Below, piece by piece: positions 52,227 to 62,272 of a DNA stretch of 64,000 nt (its first letter is position 1; each line of letters begins with the position of its first letter). The notes under the pieces were generated by a model. The model did no database searches. It was not told the origin of the DNA and saw only the letters and a program-made list of their open reading frames with translations. A program made the position numbers and the translations under genes. This stretch comes from JAMQKA01 sp034521835 (GTDB lineage Bacteria; Bacteroidota; Rhodothermia; Balneolales; Balneolaceae). Location of the stretch: positions 248,001 to 312,000 of the forward strand of contig JAXHMA010000006.1 of assembly GCA_034521835.1 (NCBI GenBank), in the 5' to 3' direction.

Positions 52227-54398
52227 ATGAAGAGATATACAGGGAAATTCATACTCTTTTTCTTACTACTCAGCGTTGGGCTATCCAGCCAGTCAGTCTT
52301 TGCAGATGACGGTTACAAGCTCTGGCTCAGGTATGATGAAATATCAGACAATTCTGTGTTGCAGCAGTACCGCGCCAACATCCAGGAAGTGGTATTACAG
52401 GGCAATTCCGAGACGTATTCCATCGTGGAGGAAGAGTTGAAAAACGGCATTAGTGGCCTGCTGGGGCGTGATATTCCCGTTAGCAGCCAGCTTTCCAACC
52501 GCAGTGCATTGATCGTTGGCACGCCCTCCAGCTCATCAATTATTTCTTCGCTCAATCTTGAAAACCGGTTGAAGTCGGTGGGGGATGAAGGCTTCATTCT
52601 TGAACAGCAAACTGTTGATGGAAGTCCACAACTGGTGATCGCCGCCAATACAGATGTCGGTGCTTTGTACGGTGCTTTTCATCTTCTGCGGCTGATGCAA
52701 ACCCATAAAGATTTGCGAAATATCTCGGTGGAAAGTGCACCGAAAATTCAGCATCGCGTGTTGAACCACTGGGATAACCTGGATCGAACCGTGGAGCGAG
52801 GGTACGCCGGCCTCTCACTGTGGGAGTGGAAAACGCTGCCGAATTATGAGGATTACCGCTATGCCGATTACGCCCGTGCCAACGCCTCTATCGGCATCAA
52901 TGGGACGGTATTGAATAATGTAAATGCCGATCCACGCATGCTTACCGAGCAGTACATCAAAAAAGCTGCCAAACTGGCCGATATCTTTCGCCCATTTGGA
53001 ATCAAGGTCTATTTTTCAGCTAATTTCTTTGCTCCGGAACGGGTTGGCGGGCTGGAAAATTCCGATCCGCTGAACCCCAAAGTGCAGCAGTGGTGGAAAG
53101 ATAAAGCGGACCAGATTTACAAGCATATTCCCGATTTTGGCGGATTTCTGGTAAAGGCCAACTCCGAAGGGCAGCCGGGCCCTCAAAACTATGGTCGCTC
53201 GCACGCAGAGGGAGCAAACGTTCTTGCCGAAGCGGTTGCTCCTCACGGGGGTATCGTGATGTGGCGCGCATTTGTGTATAGCCCCGAACAGGAAGACCGC
53301 TTTCGCGAAGGATATGACGAATTTGTACCGCTGGACGGAGAATTCGCTGATAATGTGATTTTGCAGGTTAAAAACGGTCCGATCGACTTCCAGCCCAGGG
53401 AACCGTTTCATCCGCTTTTTGGTGCGCTTCCCCAGACCAATACAATGATGGAACTGCAGATCACGCAGGAGTATTTCGGATTTAGCAACCATCTTGCCTA
53501 CATGGGACCGTTGTATACTGAAGCGTTAAATGCTGATACCTATGCAAAGGGTGAAGGCTCAACAGTGGCCAAGGTGATAGACGGGGAAATTTTTAATTAC
53601 GAGCACACCGGTGTAGCAGGCGTTGCCAATACCGGTACCAATCGAAACTGGACGGGTCATCCGTTCGGGCAGGCCAACTGGTACGTGTTTGGTCGGCTGG
53701 CCTGGGATCACACCCTTACGGCCAAAGAGATCGCTGATAATTGGATCAGGATGACGTTTACGCACGACGAAAATTTTGTGGAGCCGGTCAAGGAGATCAT
53801 GATGATGTCTCGAGAGGCGGGGGTACGCTATCGCAATCCGCTGGGTCTTACTCATCTCTATAAGCAAGGTGAGCACTATGGGCCGGCCCCCTGGACCTCT
53901 GACCTGCCGCGGCCTGACTGGACCGCCGTGTATTATCACCGGGCTGATTCCGAGGGCATCGGTTTTGATCGCACGGAAACGGGATCCAACGCCATTGAGC
54001 AGTATCAACCGGAAGTCAGGGAGAAGTTTGATGAGTTAGAAGATACTCCGGAAGAATACCTGTTGTGGTTTCACCACGTAAGCTGGGATCATAAAATGTC
54101 GACAGGCCGCACGCTCTGGGAAGAGCTGGTGCACCGCTACTACCAGGGTGTTGAAGATGTTCGTGAAATGCAGGAGAAATGGGCCACGGTTGAGGGACTA
54201 ATTGACCAGCAGCGGTATGATCATGTGAAGGCCCTGCTCGAAATCCAGGAAGAAGATGCCGTTTGGTGGCGCAATGCTTGTGTGCTCTACTTTCAAACGT
54301 TTTCCGAGCAGCCGATCCCCAGCCAGTATGAAAAACCAGAACACTCGCTGGATTACTACAAACAGTTGGAGGAAATCCATCATATCGCCAGGTTCTAG
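52227..54398 (+). CDS. aguA: GH67 alpha-glucuronidase, exported
   Basis: A 723-residue intact protein with a signal peptide cleaved near VFA-DDG (residue 26). The general acid Glu314 lies in FLVKANSEGQPGP, and the base pair is Asp387 in VKNGPIDFQP and Glu415 in MELQITQEYFG. Their spacing (73 and 28) is exactly that of the Cellvibrio GH67 catalytic trio. It removes (4-O-methyl)glucuronate from the ends of xylo-oligosaccharides. It is the last gene of the locus, 41 bases after the FG-GAP gene, and a strong terminator follows. It supplies the substrate for uxaC. Confidence 0.95.
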   Translation: MKRYTGKFILFFLLLSVGLSSQSVFADDGYKLWLRYDEISDNSVLQQYRANIQEVVLQGNSETYSIVEEELKNGISGLLGRDIPVSSQLSNRSALIVGTPSSSSIISSLNLENRLKSVGDEGFILEQQTVDGSPQLVIAANTDVGALYGAFHLLRLMQTHKDLRNISVESAPKIQHRVLNHWDNLDRTVERGYAGLSLWEWKTLPNYEDYRYADYARANASIGINGTVLNNVNADPRMLTEQYIKKAAKLADIFRPFGIKVYFSANFFAPERVGGLENSDPLNPKVQQWWKDKADQIYKHIPDFGGFLVKANSEGQPGPQNYGRSHAEGANVLAEAVAPHGGIVMWRAFVYSPEQEDRFREGYDEFVPLDGEFADNVILQVKNGPIDFQPREPFHPLFGALPQTNTMMELQITQEYFGFSNHLAYMGPLYTEALNADTYAKGEGSTVAKVIDGEIFNYEHTGVAGVANTGTNRNWTGHPFGQANWYVFGRLAWDHTLTAKEIADNWIRMTFTHDENFVEPVKEIMMMSREAGVRYRNPLGLTHLYKQGEHYGPAPWTSDLPRPDWTAVYYHRADSEGIGFDRTETGSNAIEQYQPEVREKFDELEDTPEEYLLWFHHVSWDHKMSTGRTLWEELVHRYYQGVEDVREMQEKWATVEGLIDQQRYDHVKALLEIQEEDAVWWRNACVLYFQTFSEQPIPSQYEKPEHSLDYYKQLEEIHHIARF

Positions 54399-54430
54399 AC
54401 TATCCTGGCTCAATTCCCATTTAATAGATT

Positions 54431-54461
54431 AAAAGGGCGTTCACGTAAGGGACGCCCTTTT
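54431..54461 (+). terminator. Rho-independent terminator of the locus
   Basis: AAAAGGGCGT (54431-54440) pairs with ACGCCCTTTT (54452-54461), 11-base loop, followed by TT; flanking AGATT/AATCT pairs extend it. It marks the end of the susC-to-GH67 gene train. Confidence 0.9.
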
Positions 54462-54545
54462 TTAATCTATCGGGTGGTACGAATCCACCCTGTTTCGAAA
54501 TGAAACGAAATGGGAGATAAGCTGATTATTCTGATCTGTTAATAA

Positions 54546-54985
54546 TTATGGCACAGGGGGAGAATTTCCTACCACATATTTTCCTGCTTCCTCAACATCA
54601 GACCTGGTATTCGAGTGTATCAGCGGGGGCATTATCCAGGATGTTAAGTCGCAATTTCTTTATTGGCTTCGATACGTTGCGATCGTCCGTCTTCAAACAT
54701 CCCCTCATCAAAGTCAAAATAAGCGTCTACACCTTTGGGGAAAGTAAATACCATGGCAGATTTTCTTGTCGTCCAGAAGATCTGATCGGCCTTTTTGGCT
54801 TTGATCGTACCATGGCCACGGCCCCTGTTATCTCTAATTCTCCAAACACCGTCATTATCTTCAGCAATGTGAACATTGAGGGTTCTCATGGGATTTTCTA
54901 TACCATTTTTTTCTTGAGCTATTAACCCTGCTGAACCTATAAAAAGAAGGGAAAGCAGTGATATAAATATTGATTTTTTCAGCAT
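54546..54985 (-). CDS. Exported small protein of unknown function (frame broken twice)
   Basis: About 145 residues. A signal peptide (ISLLSLLFIGSAGLIAQ) precedes a beta-rich body: TLNVHIAEDNDGVWRIRD, GTIKAKKADQIFWTTR, SAMVFTFPKGVDAYFDFDEGMF. The apparent end at 54,644 is a frame break; further frames read LNILDNAPADTLEYQV and DVEEAGKYVVGNSPPVP, giving the stop at 54546. The arrangement suggests a cupredoxin-like or immunoglobulin-like fold, but no copper Cys is visible. It stands alone upstream of the kinase gene's 3' end. Confidence 0.6.
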
Positions 54986-55038
54986 TTATATTCTCCGTGT
55001 AGTTAAGGGTGATTGTACCATTTTAAGATTACAGGTTG

Positions 55039-57620
55039 TCATTTTTCGGGTAAAGCAAGTTCTTCTTTACGATCTAAATAGCGAGGATCTTCCACAAGAT
55101 TTGATAGTTCGGGCTGAGATTCTATATCGGAGAGCATGGTAACGTCGATCCAGCCAAGAGCCTGTTCACGCATGCCCAGTTTCTCGTAAGTAGAAACAGC
55201 GCGCTGGCGAACCCGTAGATTATCTGAATTCAGGGTCAGGGCGCGCTCAATGTAGGTCAAAGCCTGAGTGGTATCACCAATATCGGAGTAGTATGCTCCA
55301 AGATCAGCCACAACATCCGGGGCTTCAGCATTGACCTCTAATTGAGCTAACGCTTTCTCAATAGCCATAAAATAGGTTTTGCGAGCTTCCTGATGTTGAC
55401 CGCTAAGTTCATAGGCCGCGGCCAGGTTACCCCATATTTCATAACGGTCAGAATAGCCTGCAAGGGCAATTTCATACATATCGGCAGCCTCCCTGTAGCT
55501 TCCCTCCCAGTAGTATATACCAGCCAGGTTATTAGCGGTAAGCGGATCTTTATCAAGGGCAAGCGAGCGTTCAAACATCTGGCGCGCCTGTACATATTGG
55601 CCGTTGTAATAGTAGGCAACTCCCAAATTTGAGTAGGCGGTACCATTTTTAGGAGTAAGCTCTACCACTTTTTGGAACTGGGTAATTGCTTCAGGTATGT
55701 CGCCCTTGTTTAGGTAATAAACACCTAAATCTTTATAACCGGCCCAGTAATCCGGTTTTAAATTTACGGCTCGCAGGTATGTGCTAATTGCCTTGTCGGA
55801 ATTTCCCTGCTGTTCGAACGCCCGTGCCATGCCACTGTAAGCAGAGTTATATGTTGGATCGATCTCAATGGCCTGGCTGAAGTGTGTAATAGCCTCCTCC
55901 TGTTCTCCAGTTCCAGACTTGAGTATGCCAAGCAATGTTTGTACCGGGGCCAGTTGCGCATCAATATCTAAAGCCTTTTGTAAAACTTTTTCAGCCTTGG
56001 TAACCAGCTCTACATTGCCGGTTGTTTCATACATGCGCCAGTACGCTTCTCCTAACCTCGCATAGACCAGTGCGAATTCAGAGTCGATGTTAGCTGCTTC
56101 AGTAAAAAATGTAATGGCTTGTTCTAGGTTAACCCCGTTGCCGTTGCCCTGTAGAGCAGACAGTCCTTTTAAATAAAGTTCGTAAGCTTCACCATTGACA
56201 GTTTTTCCTTCTGTCAAACTTTTATCCATTTGTGGATTGATCTCAATCTGAAGCATCCGAAGAACTGCTTTTACGCCTTCTCGTTCAAGAGCGGTCAGAT
56301 TCTCCGAAGAAACCATGACTTGCTCTGTATCCAGCCGGCGGATATTATCAGCGTCAACTAATTCAAGAATCAGGCGTGTAGAATCTTGCAGGGTTTGGAT
56401 AGATGAGGAGATCGCCAGGTTTACCCCAAAAAGTTCGTTTGCCTGGGTGACACTGGCCACACGCTCCCGTCGCATTTCACTGGCCGGTGTTACCCAATAA
56501 GAATCCTGGTATTGTTCTAATTCTGAAAGTTTATAGGAAAACATTTCAGCGAGTCCGTTGCATATCGCCTGCAGTTCGGGATTTTCACTAATGTTTTCGA
56601 TCGGCAGTACCGCGAGGTATTTTTTTTCGGGTACTTGGTTCCCCATCCATCCAAGACCGGTTTTTTCTAAAAGAACACAGCAGTTACGATCAATAATAGG
56701 ACAGCAGCTCCGGCAAGGTATGCATTCCTGTTTCTGGGTGCGGCTTGGCCAGGAGGGTAGTACCCAGAGATGGGGGACGTTTCATTATCGCTGACTACCT
56801 TCAGACTATTGATTATTTCATCAAATGAGTTAAAGCGCTGTTCCCGTTTCTTCCGAAGACATTTCTCAATGACTTCTTCAATAGGAGAGGGAATTTCACC
56901 ATTTAGTGCTGAAACTGGTACCGGTTCTTCTTCAGTTATCGCATACATAATGGCGGGCTCATAGAGGCCTTCAAAGGGGAGTTTACCTGCAAATAACTCA
57001 TACAATACCACCCCAAACGACCATATATCAGATTGCCTATCCGCCTCCATACCTGCCAGCTGTTCCGGGGCCATGTAAGAGGTGGTGCCCACTGTTGTTC
57101 CTGGCTTTGTGATGTGTTCCGAACCCTGAATCCGCGCAAGCCCAAAATCCATAATCTTAACCCTGCCTGCGCTGTCCATCATGATATTAGAGGACTTGAT
57201 GTCCCGATGTATAATTCCCTGATCATGAGCCACTTGTATGCCACGGGCGATCTCTAGCGCAATACGCTCTTTATCCTCTAAGGTAAGTTCACTTTCGTCA
57301 AGAATTTTCCTGAGCTCCCTGCCATCCACGTACTCCATCACAATAAATAGTTCCTGCTCTATCTCTTCGATGGCATAAACCTGGGCGATATTCGGGTGAT
57401 TGAGTGCGGCTGCGGCTTGTGCTTCTTGTTTAAATCGCAAGCGTTCCTCGGGATCAACTGACACATGAGTAGGTAGAAATTTTAGAGCAACCTTACGCTT
57501 AAGCTTCGTGTCGTCAGCTAAATAAATAATTCCCATGCCGCCTTCGCCCAGCTTCTCATGAATCTTATAATGTAATAATGGAGATGGCATGTTAATGACG
57601 TTAGAATATGCTGAAAACAA
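55039..57620 (-). CDS. Ser/Thr protein kinase with transmembrane segment and TPR repeats (frame broken once)
   Basis: About 860 residues. The kinase domain has all key motifs: Gly loop LGEGGMG, ALKFL lysine, HRDIKSSN, DFG, GTTSYMAPEQ. One membrane segment (YLAGAAVLLLIVTAVFFLE) is followed by an FlgO-like segment (YLAVLPIENISENPELQAICNGLAE) and about nine TPR repeats to the C-terminus. A T run one short near 56,670 breaks the frame just after the membrane helix. The likely start is the second Met (57590), giving PSPLLHYKIHEKLG. It is divergent from a SpoIIE phosphatase by under 150 bases, so the two may be opposed partners. Confidence 0.88.
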
Positions 57621-57763
57621 CGACCAATATACTTTTACAACAACATATCAAATTATTATATACTAAATACAAAAATAATAACTAGTTATACGTAAAATTT
57701 ATTAATATAGTGCTAATAAATGGTTATTGTTGCAAGATGTTGAGAAAAAAATGAGGCCCCACC

Positions 57764-59044
57764 ATGTCCTTGGATTACTTGACGCAAGAAAATAAAGAAC
57801 TACAGCTGGCCGTGTCAGAATTGACGGTATTAAACGACGTTGCAACTGCCATTTCTTCCACTCAGCCTGTTGAAAAAATTATCGACCAGATTGTACTCAA
57901 ATGCATAAAGCATCTGAATGTGGAAGAGGGGACGGTAAGCCTTCATGAACCAGGTTCTGCCTCATCACAGTTTCAGACCATGATTCGTCGGCAGGATTCC
58001 TCTTCTGAAAAAGTACCAATTAAGCTTGACAGCCGTCTGACGGGCTGGATGTTGAAAAAGCAAACGATTTTGCTGAGTAATAACATCAGGGAAGATGATC
58101 GATTTAATTTTTTGGATGAATCCTCCTATTCGTTCCGGTCAATATTATGTGCTCCACTTTTGGTAAAAGGTAATCTTATTGGGTACCTGGCCGTCTTCAA
58201 CAAAAAGGGAGGAGTTGAATTTAGCGGGCAGGATAAGCGACTCCTGTCGATCATAGCCTCACAATCGGCCCAGGTTATAGAAAATGCCCGATTGTATGAG
58301 GAGGAAAAAGCACTTCTTTCGCTTCAGGAAGAGTTGCGGTTGGCCCGTGATATTCAGTTGAATCTGCTGCCAGACAGTACACCACAGATACCAGGAGTTG
58401 AAATAGCGGCAACCACTATTCCGGCTATGTCGGTTGGCGGCGATTATTACGACTTTCTGGATATGCGTTCCAGTAAGATCGGTTTTTGTGTGGGTGATAT
58501 CACCGGAAAAGGAATGCCTGCTGCGATGCTGATGGCCAACCTGCAGGCTACATTGCGAAGCCAGGTTATGAGTGTTGACCAGTGCGACAAGTGCCTGGAA
58601 AGTACGAATAAACTGTTATTCAGGAGCACCGAATCTACCAAATTTGCTACGCTTTTTTTAGGGGTACTGAATTATGAAAATAATATTCTTGAATTTGCCA
58701 ATGGGGGACATGACGCACCGCTTCTTTTTAGATCGGAAGGAGAGCCGGAACTTCTTAATTCTACCGGATTACTGCTGGGTGTTATGGAGGATTCCGTGTA
58801 TTCAAAATGTGAAGTAACCCTCGGCCCGGGAGATCTGCTGCTGGTCTACTCGGATGGAATAACCGAAGCTATGGATAAAAAGGACGAAGAGTTTGGTTTG
58901 ACCCGGCTCATTGAAATGGTTAAAAAAAACAGAGAAAAGTCGGCTGATGATATTATGAATGCTATTTTGGAAAAAATTAAGGACCACGCCGACGGTCATC
59001 CGCAAAGTGATGACATCACGTTGATACTTATCAAAAAGAAATAA
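57764..59044 (+). CDS. GAF-domain PP2C (SpoIIE/RsbU-type) phosphatase
   Basis: A 426-residue intact cytoplasmic protein. A coiled start (KELQLAVSELTVLNDVATAISS) leads to a GAF domain (about 20-180), a linker helix and a SpoIIE phosphatase domain. Metal-binding Asp motifs are present: SVGGDYYDF, GDITGKGMPAAMLMA, NGGHDAPLLF, YSDGITEAMD and DDITLILI. Such phosphatases act on phosphorylated anti-sigma-factor antagonists in partner-switching pathways. No antagonist or anti-sigma gene is seen in the window. It is divergent from the kinase-TPR gene. Confidence 0.9.
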   Translation: MSLDYLTQENKELQLAVSELTVLNDVATAISSTQPVEKIIDQIVLKCIKHLNVEEGTVSLHEPGSASSQFQTMIRRQDSSSEKVPIKLDSRLTGWMLKKQTILLSNNIREDDRFNFLDESSYSFRSILCAPLLVKGNLIGYLAVFNKKGGVEFSGQDKRLLSIIASQSAQVIENARLYEEEKALLSLQEELRLARDIQLNLLPDSTPQIPGVEIAATTIPAMSVGGDYYDFLDMRSSKIGFCVGDITGKGMPAAMLMANLQATLRSQVMSVDQCDKCLESTNKLLFRSTESTKFATLFLGVLNYENNILEFANGGHDAPLLFRSEGEPELLNSTGLLLGVMEDSVYSKCEVTLGPGDLLLVYSDGITEAMDKKDEEFGLTRLIEMVKKNREKSADDIMNAILEKIKDHADGHPQSDDITLILIKKK

Positions 59045-59126
59045 AAAAAAGCGGCTTTTGAATTGATGATGGGCTCCCAATTAAGTGTTGATGCACTCTG
59101 AAAATTTATTAAATAAGGAAAACGTG

Positions 59127-59576
59127 ATGAGCAAGATCATAATAATCAAAACTGTACATGCACCTGTGGAGCTGGTATTCAATACAATTGCTGATATCCG
59201 AAATTTTTCTGAAGCTGTACCTGATATAGTTGACGTTCAATTTTTGTCGGAGATCAAATCTGGGGTGGGGACCCGGTTTCGGGAAACGCGTCTTGTCAAG
59301 GGCAAAGAAGCGACCGAAGAGATGGAGGTGACCGAATATGTAGAAAATGATTGTATCCGTATAATAGCCGAGAGCCACGGTACGATTTGGGACTCTCTGT
59401 TCACCGTGGCGGGCAACAGCATGGATACTGAACTGAAACTCAAGTTGGAAGCAAAGGCAAATACCTTACTTGCCAAGATGATAAATCCCATGATGAAAGG
59501 GATGATCAAAAAAGCAATTGGGAAGGATATGAATGCAGTCAAGCGCTACTGTGAGGCACATGTAGTAAAGGATTAG
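59127..59576 (+). CDS. SRPBCC-family small-molecule-binding protein
   Basis: About 149 residues. The ATG at 59127 is preceded by AAGGAAA; an upstream in-frame ATG at 59085 lacks such a site. The sequence begins IIIIKTVHAPVELVFNTIADIRNF and continues through GTRFRETR and VTEYVENDCIRIIAES, the polyketide-cyclase/START-like helix-grip pattern, ending in a basic helix. Ligand unknown. It is between the phosphatase and the LOV kinase on the same strand. Confidence 0.8.
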   Translation: MSKIIIIKTVHAPVELVFNTIADIRNFSEAVPDIVDVQFLSEIKSGVGTRFRETRLVKGKEATEEMEVTEYVENDCIRIIAESHGTIWDSLFTVAGNSMDTELKLKLEAKANTLLAKMINPMMKGMIKKAIGKDMNAVKRYCEAHVVKD

Positions 59577-59927
59577 ATATGATGAAATTGGTTTGAACCT
59601 TGAGTTCCATACTGCAGAAAAGGGATGAGAAATTTAACTCTTCTTCCTAGTTGTGGTTTAAACCTGCCTTGAGAGAGCATTTGTAACTATCTAGAACGAC
59701 TGACCACTTTCGGCACAATTTAAGCTTAAGCAGTAGTTACCTGCCTTAAATGGGTTTTATTTATCAATGTTTTTAGAGGGATCCTTTTTACCGCCCTGCC
59801 GAGTTTTATCATAAATTTCGTTTAATAACGGGCTGACTAGATCCGATAGACTTTTATCACCAAAAACTTTTTTAACTTTGCACCTCAAATATTTACAACA
59901 AATTTTGATACTAAAGATTATCAGGTA
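59577..59927. other. Intergenic region
   Basis: About 350 bases without a gene. An AT-rich stretch before 59928 could hold the promoter of the LOV kinase. No clear terminator follows the SRPBCC gene. Confidence 0.4.
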
Positions 59928-60985
59928 ATGGATTCTTCATCATTTTTAGAACAGCTTCAACATACACTGGATAACAGTCTTGAAGGGGCCGTAATCTCCA
60001 ATATCAGCAGACCGGATCAGCCAATTATCTATTGCAATAATGCCTTTGTGGAGCTTTCTGGTTATAGTCGTGAGGAAGTGGTGGGCAAGAACTGTCGATT
60101 CCTTCAGAAAGGAGATCGCGACCAGGAAGGACTGGATGTAATTCGCCACTCTATTCATAACCGGACCCCATGTAAGGTAGTGCTGCGTAATTACAAGAAA
60201 AACGGCACTCTTTTTTATAACCGTCTGAGTATTTTTCCGCTTAAGAATCCCCGGTTGGAACAGAATTATTTTGTGGGTATACAGGATGATGTCACTGATA
60301 TCATAGATACCAAGAAGCAGCTTGGGAAAACGAAAAATGAAAATCTGGTTCTACTTTCGGAAGTGCATCATCGAGTTAAAAATAACCTGGCTATTTTCTC
60401 CAGCCTGCTCGAAGCTGACAGTCTGAAATCCCAGGAATCATCGGTGATCCAAAAGAACCAAATGCGGATTCAGGCGATGTCGTTTGTGCATGAACGATTA
60501 TATGAAAGAGAAGGGCTTTCCAGGATAAATTTTGCAGATTTTGCCGAGCAGATGGTTCATTACCTCGAAGAGAATGATGCACGATGGAGTATCGATCTCA
60601 GGTTTAAACTGGAGATACCTACTTCACTTGAGCTCAACGTCAACCAGGCAATTCCGCTTTCGCTTATGTTGAGTGAGTTCATAAATAATGCGTACCGGCA
60701 CGCGTATCCCGATCGTGATACAGGCACAGTTTTGATCTCTGTAGATCAGCAGGAAGAGCAAATTATGTTGAGATTTGAGGATGAAGGCTCTGGGATGCCT
60801 AAAGAATTGCTGGATGGACCGATGGAAACACCGGGACTGTTGATAGCCGAAGCGCTTGCGAACCAATTGGAGGGAGAGCTGGATTTTAGCAACAAAGTCG
60901 GAGGGGTCTTCAGATAATACTGCAGTTTGAAAAATCAGAGGCTTCAGGTTCCAGTCAGGCTCATCCTATTCCTGAGATGTTCTAA
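59928..60985 (+). CDS. LOV-domain (blue-light) histidine kinase, HisKA_2 type (frame broken at the end)
   Basis: About 350 residues. Residues 10-125 form a PAS/LOV domain with the photoactive Cys56 in GKNCRFLQ, the flavin-contacting Asn region NYKKNGTLFYNRLSI and a terminal Gln in FVGIQDDVTD. The kinase half has the phospho-acceptor His147 in EVHHRVKNN and an ATPase domain with EFINNAYRHAYPD and EDEGSGMP. One base lost or gained near 60,913 gives a premature stop; the other frame reads IILQFEKSEASGSSQAHPIPEMF to 60985. No response regulator is nearby. Confidence 0.85.
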
Positions 60986-61172
60986 CCCAAGGTTTCATAA
61001 TATCTTTTTGAAATACTTTTAATTTTGCCCGCCAAAACTAATTGATTTAATCTTTAGGCTTTTACGTGGATAGCTAAGTCGACAACAGCATTAAATTTTT
61101 TCCTCCGTTGACCTCCAAGAAAAGGCTTCCGGTTAAAAATCGGGCTGGCATTTAGGTCCGTAGTAACAAAAA

Positions 61173-62267
61173 CTAATTGGTTTTCAGAAGCTTCTTAAAT
61201 GATTGGGATCGCCAACGTTTAATTCCATCGGCAGCTGATTGCTCAATAAAAACCGAGAGATCGGGCAACTCTTCAGCCAGCAACACCGCTTTTTCCGGCT
61301 TCATCACGCTCATCGCAGAAGCATATCCATCGGCCATTATACCGCTGGATGCGATAACGGTGACCTGGCGCCGGTCGGTTAATCCCAGCCCGGTGCGTGG
61401 ATCGATAATGTGGGAATAGCGGGTGCCTTCGATCTCAACATACTGGAAAAGATCGCCGGAGGTAGCTACTGCTTTATTGGAAAGCTGCAGCATGATTTCA
61501 TCCTCAATTCCCTGGGTATCGTGGGTAAGTACTTCAATATTCCATCCTTTACGGTCTGGCGGGGAATCACCCAGCACAATATCGCCTCCCGCATCCACCA
61601 GCGCAGAATAAATTCCGTAGTTATTTAATACCTCTAAAACTTGGTCAGCCGCATATCCTTTTGCAATTCCTCCGAGATCCAGCTGCATGCCGGGTCGGGT
61701 TAATTTTACGGTTTTTTGTTGAGGATTAAGTTCGAGATAGCGATAACTCACCCGTTCCGCATAGGCTAGCAGCGTATCTTGGGGCGGTAGTTTAGGCTCG
61801 GGCTGGCGATTCATACGTCTCCAAAGCTCCACGTAGGGACCTACCGTCACATCAAAAGCGCCCCCGGTTTTGTGGGCGATTTGCTGCGATCGGTTCAACA
61901 CATGAAACAGGGGATCGGAAACTTGCACTGCTTGCTCGGTCGGGGCCCGGTCCGAAAGAAGACTGAGTTCGCTCTTGGGGTCGTAGTCGCTCATGATTTC
62001 GTTCAGCTCTTCAACCTTTGAGAAAGCGGCTTGAGAGGCGGAATCGGCAATCTGCTCTGACTCGGCGTACATCAGAATCCGAAAGGTGGTACCCATGTGA
62101 GGACTGTCGTATTCAAACCGCTGAAGCTCTTGACCTGTCAAGGGGGAGGGAAGCAACAGAAAAAGCAGGAGCAGTAACAACACGCTCCTGCCTGCTTCAG
62201 ATACTAAAGAAAAATCCGGCCTATCTTTTGGGTGATCTTGTGCGATTAAAACCGGATCAGAGCTCAT
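61173..62267 (-). CDS. apbE: FAD:protein FMN transferase
   Basis: A 364-residue intact protein. A hydrophobic export segment (about 29-42, VLLLLLLFLLLPSPLTG) precedes the ApbE fold: HMGTTFRILMYA, LDLGGIAKGYAAD, VDAGGDIVLG, HIIDPRTG and ADGYASAMSVM. It attaches FMN to Ser/Thr of exported flavoproteins (Rnf/Nqr subunits and others); the target is not in the window. It starts 5 bases after the SDR gene's stop, with GGAG inside the SDR end as ribosome-binding site, so the two are co-translated. Confidence 0.9.
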   Translation of the reverse strand: MSSDPVLIAQDHPKDRPDFSLVSEAGRSVLLLLLLFLLLPSPLTGQELQRFEYDSPHMGTTFRILMYAESEQIADSASQAAFSKVEELNEIMSDYDPKSELSLLSDRAPTEQAVQVSDPLFHVLNRSQQIAHKTGGAFDVTVGPYVELWRRMNRQPEPKLPPQDTLLAYAERVSYRYLELNPQQKTVKLTRPGMQLDLGGIAKGYAADQVLEVLNNYGIYSALVDAGGDIVLGDSPPDRKGWNIEVLTHDTQGIEDEIMLQLSNKAVATSGDLFQYVEIEGTRYSHIIDPRTGLGLTDRRQVTVIASSGIMADGYASAMSVMKPEKAVLLAEELPDLSVFIEQSAADGIKRWRSQSFKKLLKTN

Positions 62268-62272
62268 GAGTT

